A stretch of 64,000 bases of DNA from Weissella minor (GCF_001437425.1 NZ_JQCD01000030.1:1594-65593); one strand, 5' to 3'; shown: positions 31,878 to 41,509, counted from the stretch's first letter. The notes: generated by a model from the sequence alone, not told the origin. Made by a program: numbers and translations.

Positions 31878-33350
31878 ATGTCAAGCGAAGCAAATGAGTC
31901 TACGGGCTTGAAGCGAACTCTTAAGACGCGTCATTTATCGATGATTGCGTTGGGAGGAACAATTGGAACCGGGTTATTCGTTACATCAGGTGCAACCGTG
32001 GCCCAGGCCGGACCTTTTGGTGCCTTAACTGCATATGCGGTTATGGGATTAATGGTGTACTTCTTGATGACTAGTTTAGGAGAGATGGCGACATACATGC
32101 CTGTGTCTGGTTCTTTTTCAACCTATGCTGATCGTTTCGTTGATCCAGCATTTGGATTTGCGATGGGTTGGAACTTTTGGTTGAATTGGGCCGTGACGGT
32201 GGCTGTTGAAGCTGCGACCGTTGGTGTTGTCATGGGATATTGGTTCCCGCACATGCCAAGTTGGATTTGGTCATTTGGAACACTTGTGTTGATTGTGCTC
32301 ATTAATTTGTTATCAACAAAAACATACGGTGAAGCAGAATTTTGGATGGCAATGATTAAAGTTGTTGCCGTGCTTGCCTTTTTAGCAGTTGGTTTTGCAA
32401 TGATTTTTGGCATTATGACTTATAAGCCAGATGTAACAGGTAATCTAACTGTTGGTTCACATGGTTTTGTTAATGGCTTTAATGGTATTTTAGCTGTTCT
32501 GATGGTTGCTGGATTCTCATTCCAAGGAACCGAATTTATCGGGATTACTGCTGGAGAATCAGAAACACCTGAAACATCAGTGCCAACAGCCATTCATCAA
32601 GTGTTCTGGCGTATTTTGATTTTCTATATTGGTGCTATTTTTGTGATTGGAGCCATTATTTATTACAAGGATCCATCATTGTTAAGTGCAAGTGAAGATA
32701 ATATTGCCGTATCACCATTTACGTTGGTCTTCGAGCGTGCAGGCCTAGCTAGTGCTGCGGCTGTGATGAATGCCGTGATTTTAACATCAGTTATTTCTTC
32801 TGCAAATTCAGGACTTTATACATCATCACGTATGTTATATTCAATGTCTGAAGAAGGGATGGCACCTAAGTTTTTCCAACAAATTAATCCTAAGACAGGA
32901 ATTCCAACGCGTGCGTTGGTTGTGACTGTAGTTGTCAGTGCATTAACCTTAGCAACGAGCTTGGTGGGTAAAAATGTTTATCTATACTTAGTGGCTGCTT
33001 CAGGATTAACAGGATTTATCACTTGGATTGGGATTGCAGTTTGTGCATATCGTTTCCGTCGTGCTTTCCAAGCTCAAGGGCATACAGTTAAGGAATTACG
33101 TTATCATGCAAAGTGGTTCCCAGTTGGGCCTATTTTGGCATTAATTATGTCAGTGATTGTGGTTGCTGGACAAGATTTGGCATCATTCCAAGGTCCAATT
33201 TCAAATTGGAATTGGCAAGCAATCATTACAACGTATCTCGCAATTCCAATTTTCTTGGCTTTGTACTGCTATTACAAGTTTAAATATCATACAAAAGTAC
33301 GTCCTTTGACTGAAGTTGATTTAAAAACTGACTCACGTCCAATGGACTAA
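31878..33350 (+). CDS. lysP: Lysine-specific amino acid permease (LysP-like)
   Basis: 490 residues, 12 helices, APC superfamily. LKTRHLSMIALGGTIGTGLFVTSG is the helix-1 binding motif; VEAATVGVVMGYWFP and GFSFQGTEFIGITAGESETPE are LysP-like. Downstream of the lysine riboswitch the substrate is confidently lysine. The start follows AGGAGG. Confidence 0.93.
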   Translation: MSSEANESTGLKRTLKTRHLSMIALGGTIGTGLFVTSGATVAQAGPFGALTAYAVMGLMVYFLMTSLGEMATYMPVSGSFSTYADRFVDPAFGFAMGWNFWLNWAVTVAVEAATVGVVMGYWFPHMPSWIWSFGTLVLIVLINLLSTKTYGEAEFWMAMIKVVAVLAFLAVGFAMIFGIMTYKPDVTGNLTVGSHGFVNGFNGILAVLMVAGFSFQGTEFIGITAGESETPETSVPTAIHQVFWRILIFYIGAIFVIGAIIYYKDPSLLSASEDNIAVSPFTLVFERAGLASAAAVMNAVILTSVISSANSGLYTSSRMLYSMSEEGMAPKFFQQINPKTGIPTRALVVTVVVSALTLATSLVGKNVYLYLVAASGLTGFITWIGIAVCAYRFRRAFQAQGHTVKELRYHAKWFPVGPILALIMSVIVVAGQDLASFQGPISNWNWQAIITTYLAIPIFLALYCYYKFKYHTKVRPLTEVDLKTDSRPMD

Positions 33351-33354
33351 TAAG

Positions 33355-33390
33355 AAAGCATCTAATCAAAAGATTAGATGCTTTTTTTAT
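33355..33390 (+). terminator. Terminator of lysP
   Basis: AAAGCATCTAATC pairs perfectly with GATTAGATGCTTT around AAAA, followed by T residues. Confidence 0.93.
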
Positions 33391-33466
33391 TGAACGATTA
33401 ACAGGGGCTTGTGATTGAATGTACCAACTAAATGCAGTATACAAGATGTTGATTTATAGCTATATT

Positions 33467-33481
33467 TTGGAAGCGTTTACA
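33467..33481 (+). promoter_or_regulatory. cre site (CcpA operator) upstream of pyk
   Basis: TTGGAAGCGTTTACA matches the cre consensus at every defined position. The likely -10 TACAAT at 33527-33532 puts the cre centre about 65 bases before the transcript start, a position associated with CcpA activation. The -35 is weak, consistent with activator need. Confidence 0.85.
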
Positions 33482-33584
33482 TCTAAAAAGTCCTGAATTT
33501 CTGTGTTAAATAAAGTCAAAGTAGTGTACAATGACAGTTGGATACAGAAGTATTGCTATCAAACACAAAGGAGATTTTTCAATA

Positions 33585-35009
33585 ATGAAAAAGACCAAAA
33601 TTGTTTCAACGCTTGGACCTGCCAGTACAGACGTCGAGACTATTGCGAACTTGCTAGAAGCTGGCGCAAACGTTGCTCGTTTTAACTTCTCTCATGGAGA
33701 CCATGAAGAACACTTAGGACGTATGAACGCCGTTCATGAAGCTGAAAAGCAAACAGGTAAGACTGTTGGTATTCTTTTGGATACTAAGGGTGCTGAAATT
33801 CGTACAACTGTTCAAGAACCAGGTAAGATTGAATTTAACATTGGTGATGTTGTTCGCATCTCAATGGATGATTCAATTGAAGGAACTAAGGAAAAGATTG
33901 CTGTTACTTATCCTGGTTTGTACGATGATGTTCATGTTGGTGGACACATTTTGTTTGATGACGGTCTAATCGACATGTTGATCACTGAAAAAGATGATGC
34001 AACTAAAGAATTGGTAACAGAAGTACAAAACCACGGTTTGTTGGGATCACGTAAGGGTGTTAACGCACCTGGTGTTTCAATCAACTTGCCTGGTATTACT
34101 GAAAAGGATGCCGAGGATATTCGTTTTGGTTTGCAAAATGGTATTCAATACATCGCTGCTTCATTCGTGCGTAAGCCTGAAGACGTTGAAGACATTCGCG
34201 TTTTGCTTCGCGAAGCAGACCGTGAAGATGTAATGATCTTCCCTAAGATTGAATCACAAGAAGGAATCGATAACTTCCCTGAAATCTTGGAAGTTTCTGA
34301 TGGTTTGATGATTGCTCGTGGAGACATGGGTGTTGAAATTCCACCTGAGAACGTTCCTTTGGTACAAAAGGATTTGATTCGCATGATGAACAAGGCTGGA
34401 AAGCCTGTTATTACTGCGACTGATATGCTTGATTCAATGCAAGAAAACCCACGTCCAACACGTGCCGAAGCTTCTGACGTTGCCAACGCTGTCTTTGACG
34501 GAACTGACGCAACAATGCTTTCTGGTGAATCAGCTAACGGTGCATACCCAGTTGAAGCGGTTGCCACAATGGCCCGTATTGACGAAAAGGCTGAAACTGC
34601 ATTGCGTGAAAACAGCCGTCATAAAGATGGTTTTGTAACGAATGATGTGACTGAATCAGTTGCTGCTTCAGTTGCCAATGCTGCTAACAACTTGGATGAT
34701 GTTAAGGCGATTGTTGCCGCAACAAAGTCTGGTTACACAGCAAAGATGATTTCAAAGTACCGTGCCGATGCTGATATCTTGGCATTGACTTTTGATGAAA
34801 TGGTACAACGTTCATTGACAATTTACTGGGGTGTTCAACCAGTTGTTGTTGAACCAGTTGACACAACTGACGAAATGATCGAATTGGCTAAGAAGCAAGC
34901 TGTTGAAAATGGATTGGCCGAAAAGGGTGACAAGATTATTGTTACTGCTGGAATCCCAATGACAACTTCTGGTACAACTAATTTGATGACAATCGTTACG
35001 ATTGACTAA
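33585..35009 (+). CDS. pyk: Pyruvate kinase
   Basis: 474 residues. MKKTKIVSTLGPAS and ARFNFSHGDHEEH (substrate and potassium binding), KIESQEGIDNFPEIL with the catalytic Lys, and MIARGDMGVEIP are all present. It converts PEP and ADP to pyruvate and ATP. It lacks the extra C-terminal PEP-utiliser domain of Bacillus-type enzymes. AAAGGAG sets ATG 33585; an upstream ATG overlaps the likely -10. Codon use is strongly biased, as expected for high expression. Confidence 0.97.
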   Translation: MKKTKIVSTLGPASTDVETIANLLEAGANVARFNFSHGDHEEHLGRMNAVHEAEKQTGKTVGILLDTKGAEIRTTVQEPGKIEFNIGDVVRISMDDSIEGTKEKIAVTYPGLYDDVHVGGHILFDDGLIDMLITEKDDATKELVTEVQNHGLLGSRKGVNAPGVSINLPGITEKDAEDIRFGLQNGIQYIAASFVRKPEDVEDIRVLLREADREDVMIFPKIESQEGIDNFPEILEVSDGLMIARGDMGVEIPPENVPLVQKDLIRMMNKAGKPVITATDMLDSMQENPRPTRAEASDVANAVFDGTDATMLSGESANGAYPVEAVATMARIDEKAETALRENSRHKDGFVTNDVTESVAASVANAANNLDDVKAIVAATKSGYTAKMISKYRADADILALTFDEMVQRSLTIYWGVQPVVVEPVDTTDEMIELAKKQAVENGLAEKGDKIIVTAGIPMTTSGTTNLMTIVTID

Positions 35010-35022
35010 TCAATTAAAATTT

Positions 35023-35055
35023 AAAGCACATACCGTTACGGTATGTGCTTTTTTT
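35023..35055 (+). terminator. Terminator of pyk
   Basis: AAAGCACATACC pairs perfectly with GGTATGTGCTTT around GTTAC, followed by T residues. Confidence 0.93.
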
Positions 35056-35120
35056 GTTAGAAAATAACCAAATTTATGATATTCTAGTAAGTAATATATC
35101 GAATGTAATGAGGTGGAACA

Positions 35121-36077
35121 ATGAGCTGGCAAGAAGTTACCGTTACAACCCAAAATGAAGCGGTTGAAGCAGTTAGCAATATATTAATTGAAGCAGGAGC
35201 AGAAGGTGTTCAAATTGATGATGCCGCTGATCGAGATAACTATCAATATGCTGATGAAACTGTCACTGTGGATTGGACGCAAATGCCAGGTGTGAAAACT
35301 GGAGCGAAAGTTTCAGGATATTTTCCGGAAAATGTGCATGTTGCAGAAATTTTAGATTCGATTCGTGTTCGAGTGCAGGCATTAGCATCATTTGGCTTGG
35401 CCGCTGAACCTGGAACGGTTGAACAAGTCGCTGTGCGAGACGAGGATTGGGCAACTGAATGGCAAAAATATTATCATCCGGTTCGAATTACGCGCTACTT
35501 AACCGTTGTTCCAAAATGGGAAACGTATCACCCAGACACACCTGAAGAACATGTGATTGTCTTGGATCCAGGGATGGCATTTGGGACAGGTACGCATCCG
35601 ACGACAAAATTGATGTTAGAAGCTGAAGAATTTGTTTTACGGGGTGGGGAACATGTCTTAGATGTTGGAACTGGTTCTGGTGTCTTGAGTATTGCAGCGA
35701 AGTATTTAGGAGCGGCATCTGTGCTAGGAACGGATGTGGATGAAGTTGCCGTAAGGTCGGCAGAAGGTAATTTGGCCTTGAACCCGGTAGCTGCTGATGT
35801 TCGCGTACAAGTCAGTGATTTGCTAAATGATGTTAAGGAAGCAGATTTTGATGTTGTGATTGCCAATATGCTAGCTGAGGTATTGTTACCATTGATTCCA
35901 CAGTTGCCAGCAGTCATTAAACCAGGAACGCAAATTTTGATGTCTGGTATTTATCAAGATAAATTAGCGGCAATCCAATCAGCGCTAACAGACCAAGCGC
36001 TGTTTGTTGATCAAGTGATGCAACTAGGTGAATGGTATGGTGTTATTGCACATAAGCCGCTTGAAGGAGAAGTGTGA
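35121..36077 (+). CDS. prmA: Ribosomal protein L11 methyltransferase
   Basis: 318 residues. A small N-terminal substrate-recognition domain is followed by a SAM methyltransferase core: VLDPGMAFGTGTHPTT, VLDVGTGSGVLSIAA (motif I), GTDVDEVAVRSAEGN and the NMLAEVL (NxxA/NPP-like) catalytic region. It trimethylates L11. The stop overlaps the rsmE start (GTGTGATG), a common pairing. Confidence 0.96.
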   Translation: MSWQEVTVTTQNEAVEAVSNILIEAGAEGVQIDDAADRDNYQYADETVTVDWTQMPGVKTGAKVSGYFPENVHVAEILDSIRVRVQALASFGLAAEPGTVEQVAVRDEDWATEWQKYYHPVRITRYLTVVPKWETYHPDTPEEHVIVLDPGMAFGTGTHPTTKLMLEAEEFVLRGGEHVLDVGTGSGVLSIAAKYLGAASVLGTDVDEVAVRSAEGNLALNPVAADVRVQVSDLLNDVKEADFDVVIANMLAEVLLPLIPQLPAVIKPGTQILMSGIYQDKLAAIQSALTDQALFVDQVMQLGEWYGVIAHKPLEGEV

Positions 36078-36826
36078 TGCAACGATACTTTTTAGATAAT
36101 CGGCCCCAAAGTGATCGCTTTGAGTTACCTGACGATGTCGCCCATCATTTTGTGACGGTTTTGCGAGCTAAAGAAGATGATATGGCGGAATTTGTGTTGC
36201 CTGACCGCAAAACGATTATGGTAGCCAAGGTTGTTAACGTAACTGATAAAAATGCTATTATGCAAGTGCTGGAGTCTTATCAACCACAGGTAGAATTACC
36301 AGTTGAGACCACGTTAATTATTGGGCTAAGCAAAGGTGATAAACCCGACTTAGTTGTCCAAAAAGCAACTGAGTTAGGTGTGAGTCATTTGATATTTGTT
36401 GAAACGGCTTGGTCCGTAGCGCATTGGGGGAATAAGAGTGATAAGAAACTTGCACGTTTGCAAAAAATTGCCAAAGGTGCAAGTGAACAAAGTCACCGAC
36501 TAAAGATTCCAATGCTAAGCTATGCAGAGAGTTTAGATGCACTATCACTGCCAGAAGCTGCCATAAAAGTTGTGGCATGGGAGGAAAGTGCGAAGCAAGG
36601 TGAGAAATCGGCTTTGGCACATGTCTTTTCAGAATTAACACCAGGTGATCATTTTGTGGGGTTGATTGGACCTGAAGGTGGCCTGAAAGCAACTGAATTG
36701 ACACATTTGGAGCAACTCGGGTTCACGCCAGTGGGGCTTGGGCCCAGAATCTTAAGAGCGGAAACTGCGCCGCTTTATTTGTTAAGTGCCTTGAGTTTTG
36801 CGTTAGAATTAAATGAATTAGTGTAG
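36077..36826 (+). CDS. rsmE: 16S rRNA (uracil-1498-N3)-methyltransferase
   Basis: 249 residues: N-terminal PUA-like part (residues about 1-70), then a SPOUT knot domain with GLSKGDKPDLVVQKATELGVSHL, IGPEGGL and LGPRILRAETAPLYLLS. AAGGAGA favours ATG 36077 over GTG 36074. Translational coupling with prmA is likely. Confidence 0.95.
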   Translation: MQRYFLDNRPQSDRFELPDDVAHHFVTVLRAKEDDMAEFVLPDRKTIMVAKVVNVTDKNAIMQVLESYQPQVELPVETTLIIGLSKGDKPDLVVQKATELGVSHLIFVETAWSVAHWGNKSDKKLARLQKIAKGASEQSHRLKIPMLSYAESLDALSLPEAAIKVVAWEESAKQGEKSALAHVFSELTPGDHFVGLIGPEGGLKATELTHLEQLGFTPVGLGPRILRAETAPLYLLSALSFALELNELV

Positions 36827-36839
36827 GAGGATGTTTCAC

Positions 36840-37220
36840 ATGCGAAATATTATAATGCTTAAAGATTGGACATTTTGGTTAGTTTTGGCAATTTTCGCCT
36901 TTGGTATACCGTTCGTTATTGACTTTTTTAATTTTTCTGACTTATTAAAAATTATTGGTTTTTATTTTATTGTTAATAGTTTGTTTAGCATCGGCCTAAG
37001 CTTGTATGTGCGACGCCGAGGTGCTTTTATCGGGATTGTTATCATCTGGCCAATCATGTTTGCGATTGGCGTTGCTTTTGGATTAGTCCCTGCGCTTTAT
37101 GGATATGCACTAGCTGGTATGTATCTTGTGATTGAGTTGTTAGCATTTTATACTGGGCAACAAAATGATAAAGATCTAGAAAATCAGATTCCGATTGAGA
37201 ATGGTTTTCAGAGTATTTAA
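36840..37220 (+). CDS. Unknown four-helix membrane protein
   Basis: 126 residues with about four hydrophobic helices (residues about 9-25, 31-52, 60-80 and 85-105) and a polar C-terminal tail (YTGQQNDKDLENQIPIENG). I do not recognise the family. AGGAGG at 36825-36830 sets ATG 36840. It is co-transcribed with prmA-rsmE and closed by a terminator ahead of the division cluster. AT-rich Phe/Ile composition suggests rapid evolution. Confidence 0.7.
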   Translation: MRNIIMLKDWTFWLVLAIFAFGIPFVIDFFNFSDLLKIIGFYFIVNSLFSIGLSLYVRRRGAFIGIVIIWPIMFAIGVAFGLVPALYGYALAGMYLVIELLAFYTGQQNDKDLENQIPIENGFQSI

Positions 37221-37230
37221 ATAGAAGGAT

Positions 37231-37269
37231 GAGTGATTTAGCGTAAACGCTAAGTCGCTCTTTTTTTTT
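37231..37269 (+). terminator. Terminator before division cluster
   Basis: GAGTGATTTAGCG pairs with CGCTAAGTCGCTC with wobbles around TAAA, followed by nine T residues. Confidence 0.9.
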
Positions 37270-37282
37270 GCTTTAATGATGA

Positions 37283-37300
37283 TGGTGGGGAATCGGGGTA
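37283..37300 (+). promoter_or_regulatory. Upstream partial MraZ-box repeat
   Basis: TGGTGGGGAATCGGGGTAAA resembles the last two units of the main array (TGGTGGCGGATTGTGGTAAA), with the same 10-base unit spacing, about 130 bases farther upstream. Confidence 0.45.
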
Positions 37301-37395
37301 AATAAATAAAAAATGGTATTAAAAAGTTTTTTAACTTAAAAAGCTTATGTATCAACGCTTTTAATTCCAATACCCACCTTTTTGATGTGAAAACG

Positions 37396-37431
37396 TGGTG
37401 GGGGATGGTGGAGAATGGTGGCGGATTGTGG
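37396..37431 (+). promoter_or_regulatory. MraZ operator: four direct repeats
   Basis: TGGTGG occurs at 37396, 37406 and 37416, and TTGTGG at 37426, with an exact 10-base period. This fits the known MraZ operator design of short G-rich direct repeats once per helical turn. It lies 74 bases before mraZ next to an AT-rich -10-like region (TTATACATATTAGAT), so autoregulation of the dcw cluster is likely. Confidence 0.8.
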
Positions 37432-37504
37432 TAAATTATACATATTAGATTATAAGAACAGTGGTTAACTGTGTAGTTTTTAGCCGGAAGGAGGAATTTG
37501 AACG

Positions 37505-37939
37505 ATGTTCATGGGGACTTACCAACATTCAATTGATACAAAAAATCGTTTAATTATTCCGGCTAAATTCCGTAATCAACTCGGTGACTCTTTTGTTGTG
37601 ACGCGATGGATGGAACACTCTGTTCGTGCCTACACGCAAAGTGGCTGGGAAGAATTTTCAAAGAAAATAAAAGCTTTACCTGAAACAAATGCAAAAGCAC
37701 GACAATTTAAGCGTTTTGTCCTTGGTGGCGCGCAAGAGGTTGAATTTGATAAGCAAGGCCGAATTACATTAACAAAAGCCTTATGTGAATATGCTGAATT
37801 ACAAAAGGAAACAACTATCTTTGGATTGGGTGATGATTCATTTGAAATCTGGAGTAGCGAAAACTGGCAAGCTTATGAAGATAATGTTGCGGATAATTTT
37901 GACGACATTGCGGACGGCTTAGAAGACTTAGGCATCTAA
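37505..37939 (+). CDS. mraZ: Transcriptional regulator MraZ
   Basis: 144 residues with two AbrB-like SpoVT repeats: MFMGTYQHSIDTKNRLIIPAKFR and FDKQGRITLTKALCEYAEL. MraZ forms an octameric ring binding direct repeats in its own promoter. AAGGAGG precedes the start. It is the first gene of the dcw cluster. Confidence 0.97.
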   Translation: MFMGTYQHSIDTKNRLIIPAKFRNQLGDSFVVTRWMEHSVRAYTQSGWEEFSKKIKALPETNAKARQFKRFVLGGAQEVEFDKQGRITLTKALCEYAELQKETTIFGLGDDSFEIWSSENWQAYEDNVADNFDDIADGLEDLGI

Positions 37940-37979
37940 TGGATGACCATGGTAAATGGATAAATTAAGGAGTAATCGT

Positions 37980-38924
37980 ATGACCGAATTTGAACACACT
38001 ACAGTATTGCTCCATGAAGCGATTGATGGCTTAGAGATTGACCCAACTGGTACGTATGTAGACGCGACTTTAGGTGGTGGCGGACATTCTAAATTATTGG
38101 CAAGTCATCTATCAACAGGAAAATTGTACAGTTTTGATCAAGATGTGACGGCAATTAATTATAATGAAGACCATTTAAAATCAGAAATTGAAGCTGGAAA
38201 AATTCAACTTGTCCAAGACAATTTTAGAAATTTACAAACGGCATTAGCTGAAGTTGGTGTCGATGAAATTGATGGGATTGTGTATGACTTAGGGGTTTCA
38301 TCCCCCCAATTCGATGATGGCAAACGTGGTTTTTCATATAATTATGATGCGCCGCTTGATATGCGTATGAACCAGTCACAAGCGTTGAACGCACGTATCA
38401 TTGTTAATGAATGGTCATTTCAAGATTTGATGCGTATTTTTTCACGTTATGGTGAAGAAAAGTTTGCTAAGCAAATTGCACGTGCAATTGAGCGTCAACG
38501 CGAGATTGCGCCAATTGAAACGACTTTTGAATTAGTTGAGGTTATCAAATCAGCAATTCCAGCACCCGCACGTCGTAAGGGTGGTCATCCCGCTAAGAAA
38601 ACTTTTCAAGCGATTAGAATTGCCGTCAATGATGAACTGGGTGCCGTTGAAGATTCTTTGCAACAAGCTTTGGATATGCTAAGTATTAATGGTCGAATTG
38701 CTGTGATTACTTTTCAATCTCTTGAAGATCGACTTGTAAAAACGATGTTTAAAGAGAAAACAGCCTTACCACAGATTCCGTCAGGTTTACCCATTATTCC
38801 AAAAGAAATGGAACCTGACTTCAAGTTAATTAATCGTAAGCCAATCTTGCCTGGCGAATCGGAAATGGCTGATAATCATCGCGCCCATTCTGCAAAGTTA
38901 AGGATTATTGAGCGACTTAAGTAA
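37980..38924 (+). CDS. rsmH: 16S rRNA (cytosine-1402-N4)-methyltransferase
   Basis: 314 residues. [29 protein letters not shown] (SAM motif), [29 protein letters not shown] and the C-terminal [13 protein letters not shown] are signature. AAGGAG at 37967-37972 favours ATG 37980 over an in-frame ATG at 37956. Confidence 0.97.
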   Translation: MTEFEHTTVLLHEAIDGLEIDPTGTYVDATLGGGGHSKLLASHLSTGKLYSFDQDVTAINYNEDHLKSEIEAGKIQLVQDNFRNLQTALAEVGVDEIDGIVYDLGVSSPQFDDGKRGFSYNYDAPLDMRMNQSQALNARIIVNEWSFQDLMRIFSRYGEEKFAKQIARAIERQREIAPIETTFELVEVIKSAIPAPARRKGGHPAKKTFQAIRIAVNDELGAVEDSLQQALDMLSINGRIAVITFQSLEDRLVKTMFKEKTALPQIPSGLPIIPKEMEPDFKLINRKPILPGESEMADNHRAHSAKLRIIERLK

Positions 38925-38946
38925 AAATTGAGAAAGGATATTTATT

Positions 38947-39321
38947 ATGAATAATGCATCTTACAACGAACAAACAGTTGTACCAAAGCAGCCGGCGTTA
39001 GAGCCTCAAATTGCACCTGAAAAAAAGGTGCAGCGTCGCCGCTTTGGTCATACCAAATGGAATTTGGGTGACCGCTTGATGTTGGGACTTACGATTGGCG
39101 TAGCTTTAGTTGGTATGTTTGCAATCATTAGTATGAGTAACCAAGGTACGAAAGCTGACCGTCAATTGAACGAAGTGACAGCTGAATTGGCTACGGTTAG
39201 AAATGATAATAATGATTTAAAGCAAGAGATTGGTGCAGCAACAACCAAAGATGAATTAGCTGCAATCGCTAAAAAAGAAGACCTATCAATGAATAATGAT
39301 AATGTTAGGAATGTAAAGTAA
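38947..39321 (+). CDS. ftsL: Cell division protein FtsL
   Basis: 124 residues: basic cytoplasmic head (KKVQRRRFGHTKWNLG), one membrane helix (LMLGLTIGVALVGMFAIISM) and an extracellular leucine-zipper-like coiled coil (LNEVTAELATVRNDNNDLKQEI). Position between rsmH and the PBP gene identifies it. It bridges DivIB, DivIC and the septal synthase. Confidence 0.92.
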   Translation: MNNASYNEQTVVPKQPALEPQIAPEKKVQRRRFGHTKWNLGDRLMLGLTIGVALVGMFAIISMSNQGTKADRQLNEVTAELATVRNDNNDLKQEIGAATTKDELAAIAKKEDLSMNNDNVRNVK

Positions 39322-39322
39322 A

Positions 39323-41509
39323 ATGGCCTCAAAGAAACGGAAGCCGATATGGCAAAAATTAGATCGAAATAGTCGCTTGGCTGGTTTAGTTTTGATTTTG
39401 TCAATGCTGATGGTATTAATAATATTAGGGGCCCGTTTTTCAAAAATTGCAGTGACTAAAGAAGTTAAAGGTCATCAGTTAGATAAAGCGACGCAACAAA
39501 TTTATCAAAGCCAAAGTATTGATGAAGCGAAGCGTGGGCAGATTTTTGATGCAAATGGTACGCCTTTAGCCGAGAATACAACTGCTTATACCGTTGTCGC
39601 AATTTTAGACGATCAGCAAGTTGATGCTGATGGTAAAAAAATGTATGTGGAAAAATCACAAGATGATCAAGTTAGTCAAAAGTTAGCTAAGGCATTAGGC
39701 GGGAAGCCAAAGACTTACAAAAAAGCTTTGGCAGACGGCCGTAAAGCCGGTAGCAAACAAGTTCAATTTGGCTCAGCTGGATTACATTTAAATGTGATTG
39801 ATTATAAGCAATTAAAAGAACAGAATATTCCAGGAATCACCTTTATAGATAGTCCTGCTCGTTTTTATCCAAATGGTGCAATGGCTGCTAATTTGATTGG
39901 ATTTACAAATCATAAAGAGAACGAAAAAACAGGTTTGGATGAAATTACCGGAATTAGTGGTATTGAAGCTGGTTGGAATAAAGAATTGACCGGAAAAGAC
40001 GGGATTAAGACAACTGCTGTTGATGAAACAAATACGAATCGAGCTAAGGCTGATCCAGCACAAAATGGTTATGATGTCTATACAACGATTGATTCGAAGT
40101 TGCAGACAACATTAGAATCACGCATGGATAAATTAAATGACAGGATGAAGCCTGAGTCGGCTTTAGCCGTTGTGATGGATCCTAAAACTGGGGAGATTGT
40201 GGCAACAACACAACGCCCTAATTTTAATGCCTCGACTGGAAAAGGTGTTGGTAATTATTGGCAAAATGAATTGACGAGTGCCTTTGAACCGGGTTCTGTT
40301 ATGAAGGGTGTGTCATTAGCGGCCGGGATTGATACGGATAACTGGAATTCAAATGACACCTATCAATCGGGAACATTGACAATTGATGGCAAGAAAATTA
40401 CTGATTGGAATCAAGGTAATGGTTGGGGTCGGATTACCTATAATCAAGGAATTGCACTATCTTCAAACGTTGCCATGGCTTTAACTGAACGTAAAATTGG
40501 TTCAAAAACATGGGAAAAATATATTCATGATTTTGGTTTTCTTAAGTCAACCAAATCTGGTTTGCCAGAAGAAAATGATGGCATGATGCAATTTAGGTAT
40601 CCATTTGAGCGGGCTAATACTGCCTTTGGTCAAGCCATTTCAACAACGCCGTTGCAAATGCTGCAGGCTTATACAGCGATTGCGGGCGATGGGACAATGA
40701 TTAAACCAAATGTTGTTAGTAAAGTGATTGACCCTAATACCAAAAAGGTTGTTTATGAAGCTAAACCTGAGAAGGTTGGGAAGCCAATTTCTAAAAAAAC
40801 AGCTGAAGCGACACGAAAGCAGCTAGAAGCGGTTGTTTATGATGAAAAAGGGCTTGGAAAAGATTATGCTTTACCAAATGTTCGGACAACTGGTAAATCT
40901 GGAACTGCCCAAATTTCGACTTCAGAAGGATACTCAACATCTTTTAATTTCTCACAAGAAATTCATTCTTGGATGGGGATGGTACCGGCAAAAAATCCGC
41001 GCTACATAATGTACATTGTTGTTAAGAAACCTACAAAGGCGACAGGGGAAATAACAACAGAAATGTCGAAAGTCTTCAAACCTGTGATGCAACAGGCTTT
41101 GAGTATGGCTGAGGGTGAAAACAAGTCAGTAAGTAGTGAGGCGCAGATTACCAAAGTACCAAATGTTGTGAATAAAGAGCCAAAAGATGCAGCCGATCAG
41201 GTTAAAAAAGCAGCATTAGAACCTGTGATTATGGGTGACGGTGATAAAATCACAGCACAAACACCTGGAAAAGATATTGAAATTTTGAATAGTCAACGTG
41301 TCTTTTTGAATACAGGTAAAAATCTTGAAGTACCAGACATGCATGGTTGGTCAAAAAACGATGTGATGAAATGGGCTGAATTAGCTAAAATTAAAATAAA
41401 TAGTAATGGTGATGGGTTTGTGGCTGAGCAATCTGTTAAAGGTGGCACGCTGTTACAAACAGGCGTGCACGAAGTGACGGTTACTTATAAACAGCCTAAA
41501 GTGAAGTAG
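39323..41509 (+). CDS. Division penicillin-binding protein with PASTA domains (PBP2x-like)
   Basis: 728 residues: one N-terminal membrane helix (LAGLVLILSMLMVLIILGARF), dimerisation domain, transpeptidase domain with SVMK (Ser about 325), SSN and KSGTAQ motifs, and two C-terminal PASTA domains (from about residue 610: KVPNVVNKEPKDAADQV and EVPDMHGWSKNDVMKWA). It crosslinks septal peptidoglycan with FtsW. The start is one base after the ftsL stop; the ribosome binding site is weak, so coupling is likely. Confidence 0.95.
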   Translation: MASKKRKPIWQKLDRNSRLAGLVLILSMLMVLIILGARFSKIAVTKEVKGHQLDKATQQIYQSQSIDEAKRGQIFDANGTPLAENTTAYTVVAILDDQQVDADGKKMYVEKSQDDQVSQKLAKALGGKPKTYKKALADGRKAGSKQVQFGSAGLHLNVIDYKQLKEQNIPGITFIDSPARFYPNGAMAANLIGFTNHKENEKTGLDEITGISGIEAGWNKELTGKDGIKTTAVDETNTNRAKADPAQNGYDVYTTIDSKLQTTLESRMDKLNDRMKPESALAVVMDPKTGEIVATTQRPNFNASTGKGVGNYWQNELTSAFEPGSVMKGVSLAAGIDTDNWNSNDTYQSGTLTIDGKKITDWNQGNGWGRITYNQGIALSSNVAMALTERKIGSKTWEKYIHDFGFLKSTKSGLPEENDGMMQFRYPFERANTAFGQAISTTPLQMLQAYTAIAGDGTMIKPNVVSKVIDPNTKKVVYEAKPEKVGKPISKKTAEATRKQLEAVVYDEKGLGKDYALPNVRTTGKSGTAQISTSEGYSTSFNFSQEIHSWMGMVPAKNPRYIMYIVVKKPTKATGEITTEMSKVFKPVMQQALSMAEGENKSVSSEAQITKVPNVVNKEPKDAADQVKKAALEPVIMGDGDKITAQTPGKDIEILNSQRVFLNTGKNLEVPDMHGWSKNDVMKWAELAKIKINSNGDGFVAEQSVKGGTLLQTGVHEVTVTYKQPKVK

